Shown here one piece after another: positions 8,031 through 18,500 of a stretch of 64,000 bases of DNA. Location of the stretch: assembly GCA_022841745.1 (NCBI GenBank), contig JALHQW010000023.1:44337-108336 (forward strand), given 5' to 3'. Under the pieces are notes generated by a model. That model was not told the origin of the DNA. It worked only from the letters and a program-made list of their open reading frames with translations, and ran no database searches. The stretch is from Saprospiraceae bacterium. Lineage in GTDB: Bacteria; Bacteroidota; Bacteroidia; Chitinophagales; Saprospiraceae. How positions within the stretch are numbered: the stretch's first letter is position 1; each line of letters opens with the position of its first letter. The translations under genes were made by a program, and so were the position numbers.

Positions 8031-9449
8031 CTACACTTTCCCCAACAACCACTCCCTTTCCGCCAGCGCCTTGCAGTCGTTTATGTCGCTGCGCAATTTC
8101 TCCCTTGCCGCCCGCTCCGAGGCAGGCGTCTGCAGCAGTTTTTTAGTGAAACGGATGAGGTTCAGGTAGTTCTGGCGGAGGTAGCCCACGTCTTTTCTTC
8201 TTCGCAAAAAAATGGCGAAGCTGTCCAGCAGGGAGTCCAGTGCGGCCACCTCGCCCCGGTCGAAATAGATGCGCAGGAGCATCCGGCGGGCGTCGAGGTT
8301 GTGCAGCACATCGTCGAACTCGGCACGGGTGAGCAGTTCCAATGCCCGGTCATAGTCCGGCTTGCGGAAGTAGAGCGATGCGAGGTTGAAGAGGTAGGCG
8401 CCCTCCCGGTGGCGGGGTTCGAGGGCGTCCTTGTATTGGGTCAAAAACGCCTCCACCCAATCGAACGCCTTGAGGCCGAGGCCCGCGTTGGCGATGTTTT
8501 TATAGGTGAAACGGGAGAGTATGCCATTTTCGATAAACACCTGATTGTCAAGTCCTTCCTTGTAAATTTCAAAGACCTGACCCAGCCAAAACGCCTGTTC
8601 CCCGACCTCCCGCCGGGTGTTTATCTGCCGGATGCAGCAGTTGACGGCGAGCATGGTCACATCCCGCATTTCCGCCTTCGGGAACTGCCCCGAATAGGCC
8701 CGCATCGCCTCCCGCAATCGCCCAAACCACTGCCTCGAATCCCCTTCCGTCATGGCCTTGTAGCCGAGGTAGTAGATGCCCACGGCTGGTACGGCCACCA
8801 ATTGCCGCTGCTCCACGAAGGCCAATAGCTCTTCCAGCAGGTCAATGCGCAGGTCGGCCTCCGACACGGCCTTGTGTACGAGCGCCGTGCAGGCTTGGCT
8901 CAGTTTTTTGGCGGCAAAGACGATGGTCTCCTCGTCCGACCACTCCTGAAAACTGCGGGCGGCAGTGCGCTGTCGGCTGGCGCTGGACTCGTAGCGCTCC
9001 AAGTGCAGTTGGTGGCTGAGTTGGTGGAAGTCCACGTTGCGGTGGGGCTGGGCCAGCAGCGCCGCCTCGGCCAGCCGCAGTTCCCGCTCCGACTGCTGCT
9101 CTAGGCCCCGTTTGCGCAGCGCCTTCGCCAGTTGCAGCCGATAGGCCGCCTCGCCGCCGCTTTGTTGCTCCGCAAAGACCAGCCACGACTGCGCCGCTAG
9201 GTTCAGCCGGGACATGGCATAGGCCATCCGCTTCTCGTCGAAAGCCTCGCTAGGGAAGAGTTTTTTGAACACCGTTTCCTTTTTCAAGCTGCCTTCCCGT
9301 GCCGTTCCGAGCCTGTCAGCGAGCAGGTCGAACAGCCGTGTGACCTCCTCCCGCTGGTTGGCGAAGGGGGAGCGCAGCCACCTGCCGAGTTCCTTTTGCT
9401 CGGTGGGCGAGAGGGTTTTCAACAATTCTACGAGGCGGGAATCGTGCAT
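8031..9449 (-). CDS. Large helical protein of unknown function, 472 aa
   Basis: Not recognised. The product is soluble, without a signal peptide, rich in Ala, Leu, Arg and Glu, and appears to be almost wholly alpha-helical. It begins LVELLKTLSPTEQKELGRWLRSPF, and repeated helix pairs (about residues 230-440) such as LFNLASLYFRKPDYDRALELL suggest a TPR-like solenoid. Similar long hypothetical proteins with this N-terminal pattern occur in Saprospiraceae-like genomes (recollection, not checked). It follows the helicase gene's promoter side with a 45-base gap and may be upstream in the same operon. Confidence 0.7.
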   Translation of the reverse strand: MHDSRLVELLKTLSPTEQKELGRWLRSPFANQREEVTRLFDLLADRLGTAREGSLKKETVFKKLFPSEAFDEKRMAYAMSRLNLAAQSWLVFAEQQSGGEAAYRLQLAKALRKRGLEQQSERELRLAEAALLAQPHRNVDFHQLSHQLHLERYESSASRQRTAARSFQEWSDEETIVFAAKKLSQACTALVHKAVSEADLRIDLLEELLAFVEQRQLVAVPAVGIYYLGYKAMTEGDSRQWFGRLREAMRAYSGQFPKAEMRDVTMLAVNCCIRQINTRREVGEQAFWLGQVFEIYKEGLDNQVFIENGILSRFTYKNIANAGLGLKAFDWVEAFLTQYKDALEPRHREGAYLFNLASLYFRKPDYDRALELLTRAEFDDVLHNLDARRMLLRIYFDRGEVAALDSLLDSFAIFLRRRKDVGYLRQNYLNLIRFTKKLLQTPASERAAREKLRSDINDCKALAEREWLLGKV

Positions 9450-9552
9450 AGTATAACGTATTTTGCGATAAATATTATTGACAAATAATTGACAATCAAT
9501 TTTTTACCACAAATTTAGATTTGATTTTTTGTGAAACAAGGGCTTATTTGTT

Positions 9553-9584
9553 TTTGTGCGGGTGGCGGTGGGGTTGCACTTTTG
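9553..9584 (+). promoter_or_regulatory. Candidate promoter of the 954-aa T9SS cargo gene
   Basis: TTTG (9553-9556) is followed after 20 bases by CACTTTTG (9577-9584), one base off the TAnnTTTG consensus, then TACC. It places a transcript start about 80 bases before the ATG at 9674. The gap from 9450 to 9673 holds nothing else I can name. Confidence 0.45.
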
Positions 9585-9673
9585 TACCATGCCGCAGATT
9601 GTGGCACGAAACCTAAAATTCAAAGCACATGAAATCGCTCAATATTGACTTCCAATTTTTAAAAATACAAGCT

Positions 9674-12538
9674 ATGAAAACGATGAAAATCTGGCTGGCA
9701 GTGCTGGCAATGGGGTGTGCCGTGGGGGCGTTGGGGCAGGGATGGATGAGGGTGTATGAAGACCCAATTAGCTCAGTTGCGTCGAGCGATTTAGATATAG
9801 CCCCTCTCGCCGATGGAGGAATAGCCCTGCTTACTTTAAATATTCCAACGTTGGAAAAATTAGACATGAATGGTAATGTGGTCTTGGAGAAGAACTTCCC
9901 TGGCCACCAATGTACTAAGCTGCTGCCAATGCCAAATGGCGATATTATTTTGGCAGGATTTAGCGAATGGATAGTTGCTGATAACATTCCTGAGAACGAC
10001 AGCATTTTTGTTTTTCTGAAAAGACTTAATGCTGACTTCGATATAATTTGGGAAAAAAAGCTGTTTATATGGCATTTGCCACAAGAAGCGGGAATAACGG
10101 CTATTGCAACTACTCCTGACGGGGGCTTCATGTTGACGGGATATTATGGTTCGGGAGACCCCGTTGGAGCATTATTTTTCAAAGCCGATAATATGGGCAA
10201 CCTAGAGGCACTTGAGGGTATAGGTATAACAGGAGACAACGTGGTTGCCGACATGGTAGCCACACCTGATGGAAATTATGCAAGTGCTGGTTGGTTGGAT
10301 TCTTCGCTTGTAAACATAAGTGATATTTATCCTTATTTGATTGCAAAAGATGAAGATGGCGACAATGTTTGGTTGAGAACCTATTCAAATGATGCTATAT
10401 TTATTGCGTTAGCGAATGCAGAAAACGAGGGGATTTTAGTTGTTGGTTATGAAAACTCGGATTTTATGACCCACCCCTTTGCAATGAAAACAGATGTGGT
10501 TGGCAATATTATTTGGGAGAAACGATGGCCTGATATTACAAGTTGGTTCGGTGATATTGTAGAAGCGCAGGGGGGAGGGTATTATATTATTGGTAACGAA
10601 GAATTTAATGCTTTAAGTAGTGAAGATATTTTTTTGATGAAAATTGATGAAAGCGGAAATGAGATATGGAGAAAAACTATAGGTAGTATCAATATCGAGT
10701 TTGCTAATCGGCTTTCGCAGACGCAAGATGGATGCCTATTTTTTCTAGGAACTGGGTATGATTTAATAAATCAAGAGTATGTAACTATCGTTGGAAAAAC
10801 CGACTCCCTCGGCAACCTCTACTCCTCCGCCCTCTCCGGCACCCTCCACCAAGACCCCCAAGCCGACTGCCTCCCCGACCCCGCCGAACCCGGCCTCTCC
10901 GGCTGGCTCGTACAGGCCACTGGAAACCAATCATTTGCCACCCTGACCGACTCCCTCGGCCACTTCACTTTGCCCGTGGACACTGGCAGCTACACCGTCA
11001 CCGTCGCACCGCCTGGCCCATACTGGCAGGTCTGCAACAGCCCCTACCAAGTAGCTGTCACAGAGTTTTACGACACGCTCTCCCTTGATTTTCCTGCACA
11101 AGCTATCTCCGACTGCCCGTACCTGACCGTGGACATAAGCGCCCCGTTCCTGCGCCGCTGCTTTGACAATAATTACTACGTCCACTACTGCAACGAAGGC
11201 ACGGTGACCGCCGAAGACGCCTCGGTGGAAGTCACGCTCGACCCCTATTTCACCTATATTTCATCCAGCATACCACCTGCTTCGCAAAACGGAAACGTGC
11301 TCACTTTCGATTTGGGGGATGTCGCAGTTAACGACTGCGGCAACTTCCACATCACCGCCTATCTCAGTTGCGACTCCACAATTTTGGGGCAAACGCACTG
11401 CACCTCGGCACATATCTCGCCCGATTCGCTCTGCCCGCCGCTGCCCGACCCGCTTTGGGACGGCAGCAGCATCGAGACCGACGTGGCCTGCAACGGCGAT
11501 AGTGTGACCTTCACCATCACCAACGTAGGTACGGGCGACATGCCCTCCCCGCTCAGCTTCATCATCATCGAGGATGAAATCGTGCTGATGACCGACGAGT
11601 TCCAACTGCCTGCTGGCCAGTCCACCACCGTCACTGTACCCGCCAATGGCAGCACCTTCCGCCTTGAAGCACAGCAAGCCACGGCACACCCCAGCGGCTT
11701 TGCCAGCACCGGGGCCACCATCGAGGGCTGCGGCGGCTGGATGAGCATCGGCCTGTTCACCCAGTGGGCCTTCGACGACGACCCCGACCCCTTCACTGAC
11801 GTGGACTGCCAGGCCAATATCGGCAGCTACGACCCCAACGACAAGCAGGGATTCCCCGCTGGCCTCGGTGACGAACACCTCATTGAGCCAGGGCAGGACT
11901 TGGAGTATTTGATTCGCTTTCAAAACACGGGCACGGACACGGCCTTCAAGGTGGTCATCGTGGATGTGCTGCCGCCAGAACTTGACTTAGCCACCGTGCG
12001 CCCCGGCGCTTCGAGCCACCCCTACACCTACGGCGTGACGCCCGAAGGCTGGCTGACCTTCACTTTTGACGACATCATGCTGCCCGACTCGAACGTGAAC
12101 GAACCTGCCTCCAACGGCTTCGTGCGCTTCCGGGCCTCGCAGGTGCCGGGGCTGGGGCACGGCGACGTCATCGAAAACACGGCGCTCATCTATTTTGACT
12201 TCAATGCGCCCATCCAGACCAACACCTATCGCCATCGCATCGGGCAGCTATTCCCGTGGACTTTGGTGGGTGCGCAGCCGCCCATTTCCCGAAGGGAAAA
12301 ACAGGTGCGCATCGTGCCTAATCCCTTGACGGACAGCGCCATGCTACAAGTGGAAGGCATCGAGCCAGGGCCGCTGCGCCTGGTGCTGACGGATGTTTCC
12401 GGTAAAATATTGCGCCAGCAAACGACCCAAGGCACGGGCTTCGAATTCCAGCGGGGAGAGTTGGCGCCGGGCGTTTATTTCTTCCAAATAGCGAGAGATG
12501 GGGAAAGGGTGGCGAGCGGGAAGTTGATGGTGAAGTAG
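9674..12538 (+). CDS. Large secreted protein with type A T9SS sorting domain
   Basis: 954 residues. A signal peptide (MKTMKIWLAVLAMGCAVGALGQ) comes first. The N-terminal region (about 25-375) has repeated units of the form DGGFMLTGYYGSGD and DGCLFFLGTG, typical of a Trp/Asp-rich propeller found in Bacteroidota cargo proteins. Then come a carboxypeptidase-regulatory-like beta sandwich (GLSGWLVQATGNQSF...), a DUF11/DUF7619-like region with IGSYDPNDKQGFPAG and EYLIRFQNTGTDTAFKVVIVD, and a C-terminal type A sorting domain (IVPNPLTDSAMLQVEG ... LAPGVYFFQI ... GKLMVK). It is therefore exported by the type IX system and anchored or released at the surface. Codon use changes sharply near 10795: AT-rich before, GC-rich after, suggesting a mosaic gene. 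The ATG at 9674 is chosen over 9629 because it starts the signal peptide. Confidence 0.85.
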   Translation: MKTMKIWLAVLAMGCAVGALGQGWMRVYEDPISSVASSDLDIAPLADGGIALLTLNIPTLEKLDMNGNVVLEKNFPGHQCTKLLPMPNGDIILAGFSEWIVADNIPENDSIFVFLKRLNADFDIIWEKKLFIWHLPQEAGITAIATTPDGGFMLTGYYGSGDPVGALFFKADNMGNLEALEGIGITGDNVVADMVATPDGNYASAGWLDSSLVNISDIYPYLIAKDEDGDNVWLRTYSNDAIFIALANAENEGILVVGYENSDFMTHPFAMKTDVVGNIIWEKRWPDITSWFGDIVEAQGGGYYIIGNEEFNALSSEDIFLMKIDESGNEIWRKTIGSINIEFANRLSQTQDGCLFFLGTGYDLINQEYVTIVGKTDSLGNLYSSALSGTLHQDPQADCLPDPAEPGLSGWLVQATGNQSFATLTDSLGHFTLPVDTGSYTVTVAPPGPYWQVCNSPYQVAVTEFYDTLSLDFPAQAISDCPYLTVDISAPFLRRCFDNNYYVHYCNEGTVTAEDASVEVTLDPYFTYISSSIPPASQNGNVLTFDLGDVAVNDCGNFHITAYLSCDSTILGQTHCTSAHISPDSLCPPLPDPLWDGSSIETDVACNGDSVTFTITNVGTGDMPSPLSFIIIEDEIVLMTDEFQLPAGQSTTVTVPANGSTFRLEAQQATAHPSGFASTGATIEGCGGWMSIGLFTQWAFDDDPDPFTDVDCQANIGSYDPNDKQGFPAGLGDEHLIEPGQDLEYLIRFQNTGTDTAFKVVIVDVLPPELDLATVRPGASSHPYTYGVTPEGWLTFTFDDIMLPDSNVNEPASNGFVRFRASQVPGLGHGDVIENTALIYFDFNAPIQTNTYRHRIGQLFPWTLVGAQPPISRREKQVRIVPNPLTDSAMLQVEGIEPGPLRLVLTDVSGKILRQQTTQGTGFEFQRGELAPGVYFFQIARDGERVASGKLMVK

Positions 12539-12737
12539 GGTTCATTCGCTATTGTTTTACAGTTTTAAAACTTAAGGCTCTGGTGCATATCCCACAAGCC
12601 CAATGTGCACCCACATCGCCTTCCGGCCCAAGTTTCCAGGACTCATCGAAGGAGGAGAAATAAAATAGCTCGATGGCCTCGGCCCTTTACCATTCTTGGG
12701 TATTGATGAAATATTTCATGAAATTTCCTGTCAATGG

Positions 12738-14165
12738 TTATAAAGCCGCCGCTTTTTTCTGCTCAATCGCTGCCCGAACTTCATGGGCACGTTCTTCGGT
12801 CACATCATAATTGCGCATTATCCACATGGCAGCCAAGGTTCCTATGATAGGCACAGCCGAGAAAAAAAACCTTAATCCAGCCACGGCACCTTCCGGCTGA
12901 ACCTCAGCATTCGGGAGGAACCCAACCCAACTCATAATAGCACCGCTAAGCCCGCCAGCAATAGCAAAACCGAATTTCACCATCCACCAGTAAATGGCGC
13001 CAAAAATACCTTCCCGCCTTTTACCTGTGTTAAGCTCGTCCAAATCGCATACATCCGCCGTCATGGACATCATAAGGGTGAATAAACCGCCGATTCCGAA
13101 GGAAAAGAACGGAAGCGCAAAAAAGAACATATAGGGTTTGCCCGGCACAAACAGGAACCAAAACAAAATATATCCTATGAGGGAAACTCCCTGTGAGAGC
13201 ATGAACGCATTTTTTTTGCCCATTTTTTTGGACACCCATGCCACGGTGGGAATTACCGCAAAAGTGGTTATCAAAGCTCCCACGCTCCCGAACAAGGTCG
13301 GCCAAACGCCTGCTGCTCCTGCATTCCCATTGAACAAATGATAAACAATGATGAAAAAGGAGAAGGAAGCGACGGTATTGAAAGCATTAAAGATGAAAAA
13401 AGTCGAAAAGCACAATTTCCTGAAGGGACGAATCTTGAAGGCTTCCTTAAACCCGTTTATTATTTCTTTGAGGCCCCCTCCAATATTCTTCATGCTCAAT
13501 GGAACAAGGCTATTATCGTCTTTGGTGGATTTGCTTTTGATAAAAAAAGCAGGAATCATGGCCAGAATCATACAGGATATACCAACCCATATGGAGAGGG
13601 TTCGGGTAGCGGTATCTGCATTTTTGAACCAGGACTGGTCATACATTATTACCCAAAACCAAGGCGCAATCACCCACGCCCATTGCCCAATCCACTGCGC
13701 CACGGCCATGATGCTGGTACGCTCGTGGAAATCATCGCTCATCTCATAGCCCATCGCTACAAAGGGCACACTGAATATGGTCAGTCCCGTATAAAACACG
13801 ATAGACCAAAGCAGGAAGTAGTAGAAGTTATATTCCACCCCGTTTTCCCGATGCAACTGCCACATTGCCACAAACGAAATTCCCATGATGACCGCACCTA
13901 TGAAGACATAGTGCCTGCGCCTGCCCCACACCGAGCGGGTGTTGTCAGAGATAAATCCCATGATGGGGTCGGTAATGGCATCATAGACCCGTGGAAGGAA
14001 AAACAGGATCCCCCACATCCAGCCCGGGAAGCCCAAATCCTGTACCAGCACCACCATGAAAATCCCCAAGGCAGCTGGGAACATTTGGTTGGCGAGCATG
14101 CCCAATCCGAAGGCAATTTTTTGCCCAAAAGGGACTTTTTGCGATGATGAAGTTGAATTACTCAT
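12738..14165 (-). CDS. GPH-family (MelB-type) sugar:cation symporter
   Basis: 475-residue inner-membrane carrier with about twelve hydrophobic segments. It begins KVPFGQKIAFGLGMLANQMF and contains PRVYDAITDPIMGFISDNT, the signature DAxxDPxxGxxSD segment of the glycoside-pentoside-hexuronide family, and RRRHYVFIGA after it; DLDELNTGKRREGIFGAIYWW is the other family hallmark. It most likely imports the oligosaccharides released by the glucanases. Last gene of the long glucan locus, 89 bases after the GH17 gene; that gap holds an 8-bp inverted repeat TTAATCAA/TTGATTAA (14184-14224). Confidence 0.9.
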   Translation of the reverse strand: MSNSTSSSQKVPFGQKIAFGLGMLANQMFPAALGIFMVVLVQDLGFPGWMWGILFFLPRVYDAITDPIMGFISDNTRSVWGRRRHYVFIGAVIMGISFVAMWQLHRENGVEYNFYYFLLWSIVFYTGLTIFSVPFVAMGYEMSDDFHERTSIMAVAQWIGQWAWVIAPWFWVIMYDQSWFKNADTATRTLSIWVGISCMILAMIPAFFIKSKSTKDDNSLVPLSMKNIGGGLKEIINGFKEAFKIRPFRKLCFSTFFIFNAFNTVASFSFFIIVYHLFNGNAGAAGVWPTLFGSVGALITTFAVIPTVAWVSKKMGKKNAFMLSQGVSLIGYILFWFLFVPGKPYMFFFALPFFSFGIGGLFTLMMSMTADVCDLDELNTGKRREGIFGAIYWWMVKFGFAIAGGLSGAIMSWVGFLPNAEVQPEGAVAGLRFFFSAVPIIGTLAAMWIMRNYDVTEERAHEVRAAIEQKKAAAL

Positions 14166-14254
14166 TAGTTGGTGTTTCGTTTATTAATCAAGATGGTTTG
14201 AAATGAAAACTCGTTTTTGATTAAGCGCACATGTTGATGTTTTTAATCGAATAG

Positions 14255-15550
14255 TCAATTACCGACCGCATTTCCTTGCTTTAATGGAGGAAGCGGCACC
14301 TGTTGGAGCAATGCCGCTTTGTTTCCGCCAAATGTTTTTACAATAGGTTTTCCGCCCCTCGACAGTCTTTTAAAAATGCCCTTGTCCACTAAATCCCATA
14401 TTGCATATTTGGCTTGCCCATCAATGGTGAACAGCCCGAAATGGTTTTCCGAGCCTCCGGGATTGGCGGCGTCCTTCCATATTTCGTCAAATGCTTCGAA
14501 GTAAAAGCAGGCGATGCCTTCCTTGGTGGTCCATTCCCGCATCATTTGATAATACAAGCCTTCCTTGTATTCGTCGGTAGCTTTTGAGCCGTTGACCCCG
14601 TAGTGCCCGTTGGATGAACTGGCCCAACCCGTTTCACCGATATGGATTGGTTTTTCAATGCCCAGTCCCTTTAAGTATTTGGCGACGCTTTGGTATTGCG
14701 ATTCGGCATAGTCCCTGGCACGGGTCATGGCAGCGGCAATTTTGGCGTCATTAGCGAGTTTTTCTTCTCCCTCGAAATTGCCCCAAAAAGCTGGGTTGTA
14801 ATGGGTATCGTGCATGGGGTAGGTATGCATGGACACATAATCAACGGCTTTTATCAACTTCGTTAAATCTTCCACATGGTATTCGGCACCGCCGCCGCCC
14901 CATGATGCGAAGTTATCGGAGCTGGTAATCCATAGGTCTTTGGGCAATTTGCCTGCTTGCTTTAGTGCTTGCAGTTGGTTCACATATTTTAATATCACCC
15001 CGGGTTGCACGAAATAACTGGCGGCCCATTTCACCATTGCCTCGTTGCCAACGGCTATGATTTTTACAATATCGGGGTATTGGTTGGCCATATCCACTGC
15101 CCTTTGAATTTCTCCGGCATTGGCTGCTGCATCTTCCCCTTCATGGTCAGGCTGATCCGTCCAGGCGTTTTTGCAGTCAATCCATGCACCCAACATGACA
15201 TACATTTCAAAATTGGGGTCTTCCTGCTTTAATTCATGTATGGCCTTTAATAAATTGGAAGCTTCAGCCAACTTGGTATTATAGGTCCGCAATACCCTGA
15301 CGTTCATGGCTGCAAGGATTTTCATGTCCTCTTTTAGTTGTTCCACGGTTGGTTGTATGTCACGGCTGTTTTCCCGATAGCCACCATAAGAAATGGCCAA
15401 ATATTCGGGATTTCCCAAAATGTCTTTTGCTGCTAATGCTTTTATATTTAATGGTCGTGGCTGTTGATTCCGACCCATACCTGTGCCACATGCGATATTG
15501 AATATCAATACCAACAGCATTGCCAAGGGTTGCCATAGTTTTGTTTTCAT
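14255..15550 (-). CDS. GH17-like beta-1,3-glucan hydrolase/transferase lipoprotein
   Basis: 431 residues. Lipoprotein signal with lipobox Cys21 (LIFNIAC). The TIM barrel carries the GH17 catalytic pair: acid/base Glu170 in AVGNEAM and nucleophile Glu306 in HIGETGWAS, plus LRTYNT and YVSMHTYPMHD. Members cut or transglycosylate beta-1,3-glucan; an exact mode (endo or glucosyltransferase) cannot be read from sequence. The ATG at 15550 starts one base beyond the stop of the phosphorylase gene, so the two are surely cotranscribed. It probably sits in the outer membrane or periplasm facing the products made by the GH16 enzyme. Confidence 0.82.
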   Translation of the reverse strand: MKTKLWQPLAMLLVLIFNIACGTGMGRNQQPRPLNIKALAAKDILGNPEYLAISYGGYRENSRDIQPTVEQLKEDMKILAAMNVRVLRTYNTKLAEASNLLKAIHELKQEDPNFEMYVMLGAWIDCKNAWTDQPDHEGEDAAANAGEIQRAVDMANQYPDIVKIIAVGNEAMVKWAASYFVQPGVILKYVNQLQALKQAGKLPKDLWITSSDNFASWGGGGAEYHVEDLTKLIKAVDYVSMHTYPMHDTHYNPAFWGNFEGEEKLANDAKIAAAMTRARDYAESQYQSVAKYLKGLGIEKPIHIGETGWASSSNGHYGVNGSKATDEYKEGLYYQMMREWTTKEGIACFYFEAFDEIWKDAANPGGSENHFGLFTIDGQAKYAIWDLVDKGIFKRLSRGGKPIVKTFGGNKAALLQQVPLPPLKQGNAVGN

Positions 15551-15551
15551 G

Positions 15552-18500
15552 CTATTTCAACATTGAGGCCATGATTTGAACATTGATTTGAACGACATCC
15601 CCAGCCCTTTCAAATAATTTCCGGCTATTCATTCCATCTAAAAACAAGTCGTTAAATGTGGTGCTCGTGCCATTTTTGTGGACTATTGTCAGGCTGTTTT
15701 CTTGTGCCAATTTATATACAATAGGCACCTGGCAATACGTAAAACATAGCGACCCTTTTTCGAGCGTTAATTCGCCTTGTTCCTGATGGACATTAAAGTA
15801 TTCGAATGTTTTGGCTTCCTCCAGGAACTCGTTTTTCCGCAGCATGCAAGGATTGAAATACAGTTGGCCATTCTTCACAAAAACACCCAGCTCGCCGAAC
15901 CTGCTCAGTATATCTTCCTTTACCTGCCCCGTCATGCCGGGTTGCTGTGCGCCTTTTCCAGCAGGCGTATGAGAATAGGGGTCGGTCGGAAATGCGCCGT
16001 ACAATGATGGAGATTTATGTACGCCTATGCCTTCGTTTATTTCATAATAATGCTCCAATAATTGGCCAATGACCGCTGGGCTTTCATTGTCATCAACGGC
16101 TTTCAGGCAAGACTCCTCCACTGCCAGCAATAGTTTCGACACCATGTGCCAATAAATGGAGCCCAAGCCTTCATAGCCGAAAAATGTACCCGACCGCCCA
16201 GTGAAGGCTTTGTGGTTGAATAGGTCCTCGAATATTTGCAGTACCCGTTTTTTATCTTTTTCCACCAAGGGCGCATAGCTTGTTTTAGCCAGTGCCTCCA
16301 ATGCGGCGTTCAGGTCGTTGGCATTTTTAAAATTGCTATTAAAATGATGCACCCCATTGATGTCCTTTTCAATAATATCCACGTTGCCGTCGGCTACCAA
16401 TTGGGTAAGCAGGGTTGACTGTGAAACGGCTTCTTTAGGCAAATTATTTTTAACCAAAAAGCCCGGCAAATCTTTATTGGGATAGAGCACATAACTATAC
16501 TGGTCGGGCCGGAACAATTTGCTTTTCTTCATACTGTCCAGCACTATTAATGCCTCATGGCTGGTTAAATACTTAGAACTTAATACGGCCACTTGCCCTT
16601 CCTGCATTTCACTCAAATAGGAAATGGAGATTTTATCATCGCTTTCGATGGTCATTAAATTATAGGCATGGTACAGGTTGTCCGGCCTTTTATTGGCATC
16701 AATTGTATGTTCCAAATAGCGGAGGCTCAGGTCAAAAAACTGCCCTATTTCTTCTAACGAAACTGCTTGTTTTTCCCCCGAAAATGGTTGGTTATAAATC
16801 CGGGTGCGATAGGCGCTTCCGGCTTTGCCCAACCCATCCAATACCTGTTTGCGTTCGCTGTCATTTATTTTCCCCGATAGCAAGTGCTCGTGGTGTTTCA
16901 ATGTCTGTGAAATACCATGGTAGAAAGCGACCAATTCAGTGGAAATATTGGCATGTTCCAATTCCGAAGCAGCCAATCTATTTTTGAAAAAATGTAAAAA
17001 CCGTCGCAAATAACACAGCGTCACCATCGAGACGCCATTGCCCACTAGGGCGTTGTTGGCATCATTCCATTCGGGGCGCTGGGTGTTCATCCAAATGCCG
17101 CCTTCTGGAATAAAATTGGATAATTTGGCCAATACCATCGCCAATATTTTCTCCACAAAAGTCACGGTATATATTCCGCCATTTTTTTCTCGCAATAGGG
17201 CGGCATCCGCTCCGGTGCTTTCCTTTTCCAAGCGTATTTTAAGGTCGAGCTTGTGGTCGAATTCAATGGTATCTTTCGGATTCCTAAGCGTTTCCTCGTA
17301 GCTTTTAATTCTATATGGCACATTGGCATATACAAAGCAATCATTGTCAAAAAGGCTTTCCAATTGGCCAGGTTCATGGTCTTCCATGAACTCCAGAAAC
17401 TTCAGCAAATAAATAACCTGGTGGTCGCCCCAATAGCCAATATAGGACCAAGGATTATCCGGCTCAATGGTTTCCCAATCGAACCCATCTTTTGTTACCC
17501 GGTAGGGATTGTAGCCATCGAAAGTGGTCGCATTCACGAACTTATACACCATGCTCTCGATGAACGCCGGATAGGCGTGAGCGAGTGCTTCCCAGTTTTG
17601 GAATATGTCCCGCCAATTGCCCTGATAATCCAATATTTTCGAGCCGTCTTTTTCGTTTCGGGTATTAATGGAAAACCAGTTCCAAGGGCGGCTGGGGTCG
17701 CCGTGCCGACGGCTAAACTTGAGCGGCATATACTCAATACATAACCTCGTGAAATGAGCATCCCCGCTTTGCTGCGCCATTTCCTTTAAATGAAAAAAGG
17801 AAAACATAGCTGGCAATTTATCAATCAAGGATTTTTCCTTTTCAAAAACGGTTTTATTGGCTTTGGATAGATAATGGCTGAAATCCCATTTCCCGATTTG
17901 ATAATTATGGTCGAAAATGCCGCCCCGCATGATATTGAATAGTACGTTGGAAAAGTGGCGGGCATCCCGTCGGTGGTCGGCGGTAAGCTGCAGCCCGTCG
18001 GCGGCGGCATTGAGGGCGAGCAGGCGCTTGGTTCCGGCTGCTATGTCATCATTTACAAGTTGGCTTAATCCTTTTTCATTTTTAATTAAATGCAATAATT
18101 TGGCTACTGCTGTATGGCTTTGGTTCACATCGGCAACAATCATCCATTCTTTTTCAGCACTGGGCTGCAGCGATATATTTTGATGGAGCAAATAAGCTCC
18201 TTTTTCCGCTTTTACGTCTTCTTCCTGTCGGAGCGGAATGCCTTTCCTGAACGAAGATAGTTGCAAGGAGGAAAGCAGGTATGTCGGGTTTTCAAGGCCG
18301 AGCGACCAAGCCACATTGGCTTTCAGCGCCTCGCTGGGTTCGGCTTTGTCCACAATAATAGCGCTCAATGCAAATATGCCCAACCCCGTTGCCTTGTCCA
18401 ATTCACTCCTTTTATAGGCATCCACCAAGTTGCTGGCCGTATTTTGCAAACTACTGGGCACGCCGTAGGGCATTATGTTTTGGAGGCCATCCAACAGGGA

